Of a stretch of 7,002 nucleotides of DNA, positions 1 to 6,645 are shown piece after piece. The first letter of the stretch is position 1. Each line of letters starts with the position of its first letter. The position numbers and the translations under genes were made by a program. The notes beneath the pieces are model-generated. The model was given only the letters and a program-made list of their open reading frames with translations, did no database searches and was not told where the DNA came from. Source of the stretch: Verrucomicrobiales bacterium (GTDB taxonomy: Bacteria > Verrucomicrobiota > Verrucomicrobiae > Limisphaerales > UBA1100); contig PBLV01000033.1 of NCBI GenBank assembly GCA_002721895.1, positions 13,755-20,756 of the forward strand. The letters are read 5' to 3'.

Positions 1-508
1 CGTCCGTTTCTTTGCACCAATCGTGACGGCTGAAGATGCGTTTGGTGTAGGCATCAATGACAAATGAAGCATGACCGCCGGCGTAAAGCAGCATGCTGTC
101 AGCGGTTTCCGGGCCAATACCGTTGATGGCCAGCAGGCGATTCCGGACGGTTTCTGTTTCGCCAGTCATCATCCGCTGGAGGCTGCCGCTGTGTTGATTC
201 ATCAGCACAGAAAGAAAATTCCGCAGGCGGGCGGCCTTCATATTGTAATAGCCCGCCGGACGGATGAGTTGGGCGAGTTCATCCACGGGCAAGTCGTACA
301 TGCGCTTGGCGGACAGAGCCTTCGCCGCCTTGAGATTGGTGATGGCGTGCTCGACATTTTTCCAGGCAGTATTTTGCGTGAGAATGGCGCCGACGCAGAT
401 TTCGAAAGGGGAATCGCCGGGCCACCATTGCTGGTGCCCATGGGCGCGATGCATTTGCTGATACGCCAGGCGAAGCTGTCGGTTTACGGATGGATTGGAG
501 GTTGCCAT
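1..508 (-). CDS. Endonuclease III-related HhH-GPD DNA glycosylase (partial, C-terminus outside the window)
   Basis: Read from ATG at 508, this frame is open for 169 codons to the left edge, so only the N-terminal part is present. The protein should be a base-excision DNA glycosylase of the endonuclease III superfamily (PF00730), removing damaged bases from DNA in the cytoplasm. Visible features are a family-typical WWPGDSPFEICVGAILTQNT stretch at residues 28-47, a helix-hairpin-helix with INGIGPETADS around 128-138, and the conserved catalytic-type Asp152 in FVIDAYTKRI. E. coli Nth has its Schiff-base Lys120 in the hairpin; here that position is Glu134. This points to the monofunctional, MagIII/alkyl-base-like 'endonuclease III-related' branch rather than true Nth. 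The possible iron-sulfur loop would lie beyond the edge. The start overlaps the end of the upstream enolase-like gene by 25 bases, which suggests translational coupling; I see no clear Shine-Dalgarno. The family is secure, the substrate is not. Confidence 0.88.
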   Translation of the reverse strand, partial: MATSNPSVNRQLRLAYQQMHRAHGHQQWWPGDSPFEICVGAILTQNTAWKNVEHAITNLKAAKALSAKRMYDLPVDELAQLIRPAGYYNMKAARLRNFLSVLMNQHSGSLQRMMTGETETVRNRLLAINGIGPETADSMLLYAGGHASFVIDAYTKRIFSRHDWCKETD

Positions 509-1923
509 TCGCTGGCCGGGGTTAATTCGGAAAAGTCGGGGGCAAAACCCACGCCGAATGGGGCGGCATTTACAGTGCCCGTATCGATGCGACCGTCATC
601 GATGCGCAATGTGGGCCAGCCGTCCTTCCCGGGATGATAGAGATCAGGGTGGTGTTTCAGCGCGGCCGTTTGCATGCCGGCCGGTAGTTGGGACAAGCCG
701 GGATGGTAATGATGACCATTGCGTTCGACGCTTTCAATGCCGATGGCGGCGCACACGGCGAGATCCTGCAAGAGCGCGACGGGGCCGACATTGCAGAGAT
801 CTTCTCCGCTCATTACGACTGTCTCGCCTTCGCGCCGGCGTTTTTCGATGAGGCAGCGGTTGGTGACGCCTTTAAAAATTCCTTTGCAATTCTTGTGGCT
901 GGTGCCGGCGTAACCGAGACGCAGGGCGGTGGTGAGGCTGTCGAGTTCGGCATCGGATTCATCGATAATGATTGGTGGTCGGTCGGGCCACGCTTGAAAC
1001 TGGTCGTACAGGGATTCATCGAGCGCTACGTCGCGATGGAGGGGTTGCTCAATAAACAGAAGTTTCTCAAAAAACGGCCGCAAGGCATCGTGATCCTGAA
1101 TGGCGGCCCAGAAGGATTGGAAATCGGTGATACTGTTGAACTGCTCGTTTCCATCCAGCGTAAACGCAAAATCGGCGGCGGCATGGGTGGTGATGATTTC
1201 TGCCAATGTTTCCAGGCGCGCGAGATCGGAATTGGGCTGGCCGTTGATTTTGATTTTGAAATGCCGCAGGCCGTAGGTGGTGATGCAGTCTGTGAGTGCT
1301 TGGGGAAGCTGATCGGTAACGGCCTCATCTTTGGGGATGTCCGCGGGTGACAGAGGGTCGGCCAACCCGACTGTATGGCGGGCGATGATCGATTGAAGCG
1401 GTTGATCCGGGAGCCATTCGGGCGCTTTTACAGCGCCCATCTGAATTTGAATGGCGTCCATGGATAGGCCGAGCTCGGTGCCGCGAATGGATTGGGCAAA
1501 GGTTGTTCCGGTTGCACGGCAGGTAGCTTCGATTAGGGCGCGTTCAACCATCGAGGTGCCAAAACCGCTTAGGAGTGGAGCCAGATTCTCGTTGTTCCCC
1601 CATTCGGCTTGGGCTTCATAGAGGTCATGCCACAATTCAAAGGCCGAGGTGGCTTCCATGCCAACGGCCGTCTCGCGGGCGTGCTCAATGACGCGTAACA
1701 TTTCGACCATTTCCTCTCCGAGCGGGGTTTCGGGGATCTTGGTAAACCATTTAGGAGGGAGATTATCGGCGGCGTAGCCCTCGTGTACGGTTCCATCTAC
1801 TTCAACGGATAATTTCAGGAAGGCATAGGGTACATCGGTCATGGTCGCGATGCCGTATTTGAACGGCATGCGCGTGCGTAGATTTATTAGGCGGGTTTCG
1901 CCTTTAAGAATACGGACCTTCAT
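484..1923 (-). CDS. Enolase-superfamily protein (muconate cycloisomerase / dipeptide epimerase-like), function unassigned
   Basis: This is a 479-residue protein when started at ATG 1923, where the typical N-terminus MKVRILKGETRLINLRTRMP begins. The frame is open to a GTG at 2016, but that extension is low-complexity and would overlap the protease gene, so I reject it. The superfamily active site is visible: KIK at 223-225 (the KxK of the MLE subgroup), Asp257 in TLDGNE, Glu292 in FIEQPL and Asp321 in IIIDES as probable Mg2+ ligands. Lys344 or Lys347 in SHKNCKG is the probable opposite acid/base lysine. Members abstract a proton alpha to a carboxylate, giving racemisation, epimerisation, cycloisomerisation or dehydration. 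The specific reaction cannot be read from sequence. At 479 residues it is longer than the usual 350-400. The gene lies 55 bases after the protease stop and overlaps the downstream glycosylase gene. No good Shine-Dalgarno is seen before the chosen ATG. It is probably cytoplasmic, as I see no signal peptide. Confidence 0.87.
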   Translation of the reverse strand: MKVRILKGETRLINLRTRMPFKYGIATMTDVPYAFLKLSVEVDGTVHEGYAADNLPPKWFTKIPETPLGEEMVEMLRVIEHARETAVGMEATSAFELWHDLYEAQAEWGNNENLAPLLSGFGTSMVERALIEATCRATGTTFAQSIRGTELGLSMDAIQIQMGAVKAPEWLPDQPLQSIIARHTVGLADPLSPADIPKDEAVTDQLPQALTDCITTYGLRHFKIKINGQPNSDLARLETLAEIITTHAAADFAFTLDGNEQFNSITDFQSFWAAIQDHDALRPFFEKLLFIEQPLHRDVALDESLYDQFQAWPDRPPIIIDESDAELDSLTTALRLGYAGTSHKNCKGIFKGVTNRCLIEKRRREGETVVMSGEDLCNVGPVALLQDLAVCAAIGIESVERNGHHYHPGLSQLPAGMQTAALKHHPDLYHPGKDGWPTLRIDDGRIDTGTVNAAPFGVGFAPDFSELTPASEWQPPIHP

Positions 1924-1978
1924 GGGCTTTGATGGTGGCGGGCAATGGGTGAGGAGGCAAGGGGAAGGATTTAGTTGT

Positions 1979-4900
1979 TTATCGGGCGCGGGAGGTGTGT
2001 TGCGGGTTCTGCCCACGCATAGGCCACGGGCTTTTGGCTAGGCCTTTGGAATCGGTCTTGATGGCATAGAGTTTCCAGTTATTTGACCCGACGTAAACCG
2101 TGCCATCAGGGCCGATGGCGGGGGAGGAGCGCACACCACCTCCCGTTTCAAAATGCCATTTCTTGAAGAAATCTTTTACACTCAGCGTGGCTTCATTACT
2201 GGTAGTGCTGCCGGCTGTATTGCTCACTACACAGCGATAGTTGCCGCTATCACTCAGGGTTACCGAATTAAGGAGTAGTGTGCCATTGTGATCGCCATCC
2301 AGGTTTACTCCGTCCTTTTGCCATTGGTAATTTAAGCCCGTGCCATTGACATCTACTGAGAAAGTAACGTTACTGTTTTTTGCAACAACTTGCGAAGTAG
2401 GATGGGTGGTTATACTGGGCGGGTAGCCAGTGATAGAGAAATTGTCCAACCAAACATTATCTGCCACGGTTATGGCAACGTTTGATGATATTCCTCCATT
2501 CGATATGATGAACGCTGAGTTACTATTCATCCCCCAGTTTGTTGAGCCGCTGTTTAGTGCCACGCTTCTGAGCGTTATCCAGTTATAGCCGCCAACGGGG
2601 CCATCGGCATCATATTCAATACGCAGCGTTTGAGTGGCGCTATTCCAATGGTATCGAACGGCAGCACTGGTAGTTGGGTTCGTACCTTTTTGAGAAACAA
2701 CCGTGTGGTCATTGACATCCAACATGAGATCAAAGCCATGACTTAAGGTTCCGGCATTTTCCTCTCGCTTGAGTGAAAACTGGCAATTGTCGTCTGGATC
2801 GGCTTGGTTGTTTAAGAGCAATCCCACGGAGGCAGAGCTGTCGGGACTCATTGTGTGAGCAGGAATATTGACATCAGCTTGGACTGCCCAATCTTCATTA
2901 TAGGGTAGGGATTGTGCGTGCCATTGATGCAATGCCCAGTCTTCACTAGTAGTGCTCCCTTGGGTGTAATAAAAGAGTTTGCCATTGCGTGAAAATCTTC
3001 CCGCTCCATATATGTGGTCAGAAGGGCCCCACTTAGTTGAATCACGCGTAGTTCCTGTGAAATTATCATTACCATTACTTGCAAGCTTATGGCTCGGAAT
3101 CAAATAGAGTACGGCATCTTGGCTGTACACGCTGCCGGTTGAATTGGAAACCCGGACGTCGTAATTGCCTTCATTGGACAGCCCAAAAGAGGAAATTGTG
3201 TAGGATGAACCTGTGGCACCTGAAATGTCGGCTCCATTTTTCCGCCACTGATAGCTCAGGGAGCCTCCGGTAGCGCCAACTGTAAGCGTGTAACTTCCTC
3301 CAGCAATAACGCCTGCGGATGCAGGGTGGGCTGTAATAACTGGCAAATTAAGGTCAGTGACCTTGATATCCAAATAGCTATTAACGCCACTGCCACCTTT
3401 ACCAGTGACCTGTATTTTCCATCGATTATTAGCGTCTGTGAAAGTTGATCCATTTATTAGCGGAGCATCGGTAAAAGTCGAAGTATCTGGTTTCATGTCC
3501 AACAGACGGCAGGTGCTGGAGTCTTGGGCTCCTGAGCCTTCGGGGTCCGAAAGGTATATCATAGCACCATTTGAAATATAACTATTCCCAGTTATTAACG
3601 ACCGATGTTCGATCCAATAATCTAGGTTAGGTTTTCCTCCTAAAACACGGTTTGCATCAACTCGAATTGCATATTTGCGGCCTGTGGTATGGCTTCGATC
3701 AGAGGAATAAATGCGGCCTGAAAAGTTTCCTGTTACAGACTGGATTTGTGATTCAGTAACCCAAGATAGTAAATTTTTATAATGCACATTAAAGTGCATG
3801 GTGCTCAAATTATAGTAATCATAACGGCTCCCCATCACATCGAATTCATTACCATATTCTACGTGTGTGCCGGTTGCGTCATCAGGTTGAGTTGAAGAAT
3901 CTGGATCCCAAGCTGCGGCATGAATTAATCCAAGGTTATGCCCTAATTCATGAGCGATAGTAGATATTTTCAGCCCATGTATGCCATTAAGGAAAAATTT
4001 CTTAGTCCCTAAATATGCCCATCCTGCATAAAGCACATCATCTCTAGTTTTCCAGCTTACACCGGCAAATTCATAATTGTCGGCATCGTATCCTCTGCTC
4101 TTGGCTTCAGCCATCGCGTCATTCCATAGTTCATGGTCTTTACCTGCGTCCAAGTAATAGGAAACTGATTTAGGCATTCTAAGAACTTCAGTTGTATCGC
4201 GCTGTTCGAATGCAAATTTTCCGTGTGAGTTGGAAATGAAATAGCTGTTTACATCTGAAAGACGGCTAATGATTTCAGATCTAGTGTAATTTGAGCCTGT
4301 CCAATCGCTAAAGTCCACTTGGACTAAAAGGAGTTTCTTATCTGTGCCTAAATTCTCGTAGATGTCATCAATTGAGTTAACGGAGTTATTATTTGAGTCG
4401 GGATTCCTCCCACCTGCTACATCTCCCATCTCGGGAGGCAGAGCGCAATGAAGACAGTATATTTTGTTTCCACTTTCCGCAAAAGGAACGGGAGAGTTGG
4501 TGTATAAATTACGGTTAGCAAGAATACGACTGATTGGATGGTTATCTTTTGTTACGATTTTTTTGTTTGGATCAAGAGGTTCATTCGGTTCTAATACTCG
4601 TATAGAACTATCCATTATTGCTGCTTTCCCATCAATTACTAACCCGTGTAAGGGAATTTGTTTGCGCGAACGTGCTTTCGTGAGGCTTCCATAAACAGAT
4701 GCCTTATAAGCTTCATTATCAAATCGTGCAAAACGTTGAATTCTATCAATGTTTTTGGGAGCGTTAGGGCTCGGAGTAATTCCAATTACGTCAAGATCCC
4801 CGATACCAGAAATCCTTTGCTCAGCATGTTTAAGAACTTCCTCTGGAAGTATTGTGGTAAATGAAGAGGGGATAGCTGCCGCAATAGCTTGAGCAGGATC

Positions 4901-5419
4901 TTGAGCGATGAGCTGGATCATTACTTTTCTCCTCGCCTCAGCTAAAGTGATACCTTGGCCGATCATTATTGAGCGAGATCCTGATGCTGTTCTCGAATAG
5001 TTATCTGCCCAACGTGAAAATGCTCTTAAATCAGGATCAGATTCTTTACCCCAGTTCGTAGCAAAGGTGGCTTTCTTGAGTTTGGCAATTCTTTGCTCTG
5101 CGGTTTGGGTTCCGGATAAATCTTGGAAGGAAAGATGATGCGAACGAGATTCTTTCTGATTTTTACCCTTATTTATGAATGAAGAAATTTTGTGCTCTGT
5201 GGACGCAATTTGAGCCTTTGATTTGAGGCTTTCAGCTCTATTTTTTGCAGTATTTGTGTTTTCCAGAGTGGTTTCGTGCTTCGCTCCTTTAGGGGCTGAT
5301 GAACGAAAAACGATTAGGCTGATAACAATGAATGAAAATAGAAAAAGCCCTGATTTTAAGCAAAAAAGGGCCATATTATTGTGTTTTGACAATAATCTAC
5401 GTATTTCAATTGCCTTCAT
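1979..5419 (-). CDS. Secreted or membrane-anchored metzincin metalloprotease (M11/gametolysin-like) with Ig-like, jelly-roll-like and PQQ-blade modules
   Basis: This 1146-residue protein begins with a basic segment and a hydrophobic stretch at about 17-38, a signal peptide or signal anchor with possible cleavage near SSA|PK (residue 42). Residues 45-110 are charged and hydrophilic. Residues about 155-280 resemble a pro-region I associate with verrucomicrobial exported peptidases (GIGDLDVIGITPSP, then SVYGSLTKARSRKQIPLHGL). The catalytic domain, about 360-690, holds the zinc motif HELGHNLGLIH at 490-500 (His490, Glu491, His494, His500) and a Met-turn FDVMGS with Met529, preceded by EYGNE; this pattern fits M11. 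Ig-like domains lie at about 693-772 and 1001-1081. Between them, 783-1000 looks like a concanavalin-type jelly roll (DNFTGTTRDSTKWG to VWLDNFSITG). Residues 1086-1120 form one PQQ-type beta-propeller blade, then SPWPMRGQNPQHTSRAR. It likely degrades extracellular or surface proteins, with the C-terminal modules binding polymer. The ATG at 5419 follows a strong Shine-Dalgarno. Most of the gene is AT-richer than its left-hand neighbours. The protease call is firm; the substrate is unknown. Confidence 0.9.
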   Translation of the reverse strand: MKAIEIRRLLSKHNNMALFCLKSGLFLFSFIVISLIVFRSSAPKGAKHETTLENTNTAKNRAESLKSKAQIASTEHKISSFINKGKNQKESRSHHLSFQDLSGTQTAEQRIAKLKKATFATNWGKESDPDLRAFSRWADNYSRTASGSRSIMIGQGITLAEARRKVMIQLIAQDPAQAIAAAIPSSFTTILPEEVLKHAEQRISGIGDLDVIGITPSPNAPKNIDRIQRFARFDNEAYKASVYGSLTKARSRKQIPLHGLVIDGKAAIMDSSIRVLEPNEPLDPNKKIVTKDNHPISRILANRNLYTNSPVPFAESGNKIYCLHCALPPEMGDVAGGRNPDSNNNSVNSIDDIYENLGTDKKLLLVQVDFSDWTGSNYTRSEIISRLSDVNSYFISNSHGKFAFEQRDTTEVLRMPKSVSYYLDAGKDHELWNDAMAEAKSRGYDADNYEFAGVSWKTRDDVLYAGWAYLGTKKFFLNGIHGLKISTIAHELGHNLGLIHAAAWDPDSSTQPDDATGTHVEYGNEFDVMGSRYDYYNLSTMHFNVHYKNLLSWVTESQIQSVTGNFSGRIYSSDRSHTTGRKYAIRVDANRVLGGKPNLDYWIEHRSLITGNSYISNGAMIYLSDPEGSGAQDSSTCRLLDMKPDTSTFTDAPLINGSTFTDANNRWKIQVTGKGGSGVNSYLDIKVTDLNLPVITAHPASAGVIAGGSYTLTVGATGGSLSYQWRKNGADISGATGSSYTISSFGLSNEGNYDVRVSNSTGSVYSQDAVLYLIPSHKLASNGNDNFTGTTRDSTKWGPSDHIYGAGRFSRNGKLFYYTQGSTTSEDWALHQWHAQSLPYNEDWAVQADVNIPAHTMSPDSSASVGLLLNNQADPDDNCQFSLKREENAGTLSHGFDLMLDVNDHTVVSQKGTNPTTSAAVRYHWNSATQTLRIEYDADGPVGGYNWITLRSVALNSGSTNWGMNSNSAFIISNGGISSNVAITVADNVWLDNFSITGYPPSITTHPTSQVVAKNSNVTFSVDVNGTGLNYQWQKDGVNLDGDHNGTLLLNSVTLSDSGNYRCVVSNTAGSTTSNEATLSVKDFFKKWHFETGGGVRSSPAIGPDGTVYVGSNNWKLYAIKTDSKGLAKSPWPMRGQNPQHTSRAR

Positions 5420-5429
5420 GGCTATTATA

Positions 5430-5440
5430 TCTCCCTCCTT
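5430..5440 (-). promoter_or_regulatory. Strong ribosome binding site of the metalloprotease gene
   Basis: The minus strand reads AAGGAGGGAGA, ending 10 bases before ATG 5419. It contains the full AAGGAGG anti-SD complement (14 bases from the ATG) and a second purine block closer in. It supports the 5419 start over the internal Met16 at 5374. It is the only strong Shine-Dalgarno I found in the window; the other genes lack an obvious one. Confidence 0.75.
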
Positions 5441-5466
5441 GGTTCAAATTGGAACGCGCAGAAGCA

Positions 5467-5479
5467 GCATATTATATGC
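5467..5479 (-). promoter_or_regulatory. Candidate -10 element (TATAAT) within a 13-base palindrome upstream of the metalloprotease gene
   Basis: The minus strand reads GCATATAATATGC, a perfect palindrome around one central base, containing a consensus TATAAT at 5476-5471. This would put transcription start near 5464, giving a leader of about 45 bases with the Shine-Dalgarno inside it. No convincing -35 hexamer sits 16-18 bases upstream (CATCAG at the 17-base position), so the call rests on the -10 match, its position downstream of the candidate terminator, and the need for a promoter here. The palindrome could also be an operator. Confidence 0.35.
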
Positions 5480-5511
5480 CAACAGGTATTACCCTGATGT
5501 ATGAAAGCTAT

Positions 5512-5531
5512 AAAAAATGGCAATTATTGCC
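5512..5531 (-). terminator. Candidate weak intrinsic terminator between the gene remnant and the metalloprotease gene
   Basis: On the minus strand the sequence GGCAATAATTGCC (5531-5519) is self-complementary, giving about a 5-bp stem with a 3-base loop, and is followed by A and six T (5517-5512). It would end transcripts entering from the GT9-like gene and the remnant before the protease promoter. The stem is short and not GC-rich, so efficiency is doubtful. Confidence 0.4.
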
Positions 5532-5567
5532 GAAAAAAGGATAAATTGATCAAAATTGAACCTTCTT

Positions 5568-5739
5568 GAGGCTATTTTGATCCTGAAAAATAAATGGCCC
5601 CAAGTTTTCTAAGGAGTATTTCCAGCTTTGGGTAGTATTCCTCGTCATGGAGTTCCTCTTTTTGCGCGGGTAGTTTGGTTAACTGGAGTTCGAGCTGATC
5701 ACGCTGGGCACGTTGGGCGAAGGTAAGGGCGCGTTGCTT
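5568..5739. repeat. Direct repeat, left copy (about 172 bp)
   Basis: This stretch aligns with 6831-7002 in the same orientation with about 27 mismatches and one single-base insertion, roughly 84% identity by hand count. Weaker similarity runs about 15-20 bases further, into the sequence 3' of the coding part. The repeat is the C-terminal coding end of one gene family present twice, not a transposon end. The right copy continues past the window edge, so the true repeat length is unknown. Confidence 0.88.
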
Positions 5740-5886
5740 GGGGCTTTGCGTCGGCGTTGTCGTCGAGCAGGCTGTGTTTCGGTTGGCGATGAACCATACC
5801 TCAAGTAAGTGGTCACCATTCTTTCCTAACTACCAGGTGGAGATGCAAATTCTCCTATCCACGAAGCGGTAATCCACCCCGCCCAT
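5572..5886 (-). pseudogene. Degraded second copy of the C-terminus of the gene at 6828-7002
   Basis: Codons from 5829 down to 5572 encode a product whose 51 residues from KQRALTFAQRAQRDQLELQL to KLGAIYF match the gene fragment at 6828-7002 at 42 positions (about 82%). It is broken in two visible ways. An extra base in the A-run at 5586-5590 shifts the end, so it reads SGSK-stop; without it the end would read QDQNSL, close to QDQSNL in the other copy. Upstream, a TAG at 5832-5830 interrupts the frame. Beyond that TAG the same frame runs to an ATG at 5886 and reads MGGVDYRFVDRRICISTW, which looks protein-like but cannot be compared because the other copy is cut by the window edge. Residues after LLEVWFIANR are Thr/Ser/Pro-rich, like a linker before the charged, helical C-terminus. 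I do not recognise the family with confidence. The tail resembles ends of some verrucomicrobial caspase/C13-like exported proteins, but this is only from memory. Confidence 0.7.
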
Positions 5887-5889
5887 AGG

Positions 5890-6645
5890 CTAAACCCATT
5901 TCTCTATATTACTCCGTTTGATTAGGTTGCGATGTTGATCAAGTGGATGCACTCTTAGGTCATTAGATCCAAAATAAACATAGTCAATAGAGAGGTTCAT
6001 GGCCCACGCAGCCCACATAAAAACCGAGTCCGCTATGATGATAGAGGAAGCCTCTCGCATGCAAAGAAAAGCCATATTTATTGATGGGAATTTGTTCTCA
6101 TCAGTCCGGATTAATCTGCCTTTAAATGACTTAACCTCTGGTAATTCATCGATTTCAAAACTTTTCCCTGGCCAAAGCGGCGTGTGACAATGTACGAACA
6201 TATAGGGTTTATTTCCCTCTAAATGCTCAAGGAACTCATCGTATTGATCGCTTTTAGCCCAGACCTCTAGTTCCCAGTTTGCTTCGTCTTCCGGGTCAAA
6301 ATTGTGCGCCTTAAGGCAACAGTAATCGACATATACTTCAGGCTTTTTACCTACCCAATTATCCGGGATATAGAATTGGTTATGATATTTCCCATCCATC
6401 AATAACTCCTGAAAACGATTGGCATTTTTTTCTAGAATTATCGGGCGTGTTTTTCCCCAAGGATGTTCTAAGCACGGAATGACCTGTGTAATATAGGGGC
6501 AGTGTTGCAAAAAACCGGATTCTAATAGGTCCGGCTTACAACATAGGTCAATTTCATCGTAGATGTTATTTAGAGCCCTTAAAGCCGGCGTAAAAGCAAT
6601 GAAATCACCTATTCCGTGATGAAACCCAATAAGCAGTTTTTTCAT
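5890..6645 (-). CDS. Small glycosyltransferase family 9 (heptosyltransferase)-like protein
   Basis: With ATG 6645 the protein is 251 residues. The N-terminus MKKLLIGFHHGIGDFIAFTP followed by ALRAL has the GxGD (11-14) and TPALRAL (19-25) signature of GT-B family 9 enzymes. The C-terminal half has IIIADSVFMWAAWAMN (202-217) and YFGSNDLRVHP (224-234), matching the nucleotide-sugar-binding end of that family (compare DSGxMHLAAALG...FGxTDPxxxxP). The usual Gly and His after the Asp-Ser are replaced by Val-Phe-Met-Trp, so catalysis may differ. Family members transfer heptose or other sugars to lipopolysaccharide core or other glycans at the inner face of the membrane. At 251 residues it is shorter than the usual 320-350. 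The frame is open to a GTG at 6678, but the added residues do not fit the family, so I chose the ATG. No Shine-Dalgarno is visible; the 15 bases before the ATG are only A and T. The gene is AT-rich and lies between the two direct repeats. Family call moderate, substrate unknown. Confidence 0.72.
   Translation of the reverse strand: MKKLLIGFHHGIGDFIAFTPALRALNNIYDEIDLCCKPDLLESGFLQHCPYITQVIPCLEHPWGKTRPIILEKNANRFQELLMDGKYHNQFYIPDNWVGKKPEVYVDYCCLKAHNFDPEDEANWELEVWAKSDQYDEFLEHLEGNKPYMFVHCHTPLWPGKSFEIDELPEVKSFKGRLIRTDENKFPSINMAFLCMREASSIIIADSVFMWAAWAMNLSIDYVYFGSNDLRVHPLDQHRNLIKRSNIEKWV

Larger units (their letters stand above)
5420..5889. other. 470-base region without an intact gene
   Basis: From right to left this gap holds the gene remnant (5886-5572), the candidate terminator (5531-5512), the candidate -10 and palindrome (5479-5467) and the protease ribosome binding site (5440-5430). 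Short plus-strand frames here, such as 5332-5544, have no ribosome binding site or recognisable content. I see no tRNA, attachment site or insertion-sequence end. Confidence 0.6.

Noticed and set aside
71..637. Long plus-strand open frame (188 codons)
   Set aside because: It lies antisense to the glycosylase and the end of the enolase-like gene, both with clear family motifs. Its translation shows no recognisable domain, and the frame is open because of the GC-rich codon pattern of the opposite strand.
688..1350. Plus-strand open frame of 220 codons
   Set aside because: It is fully antisense to the enolase-superfamily gene, whose active-site residues are all present on the minus strand. No ribosome binding site or family resemblance is seen.
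1924..2016. N-terminal extension of the enolase-like protein from GTG 2016
   Set aside because: The 31 extra residues are Pro-rich with no family resemblance and would overlap the protease gene. ATG 1923 gives a typical N-terminus.
5424..5429. Second TATAAT immediately upstream of the protease ATG
   Set aside because: It lies between the Shine-Dalgarno and the start codon, so a promoter here would leave no usable leader.
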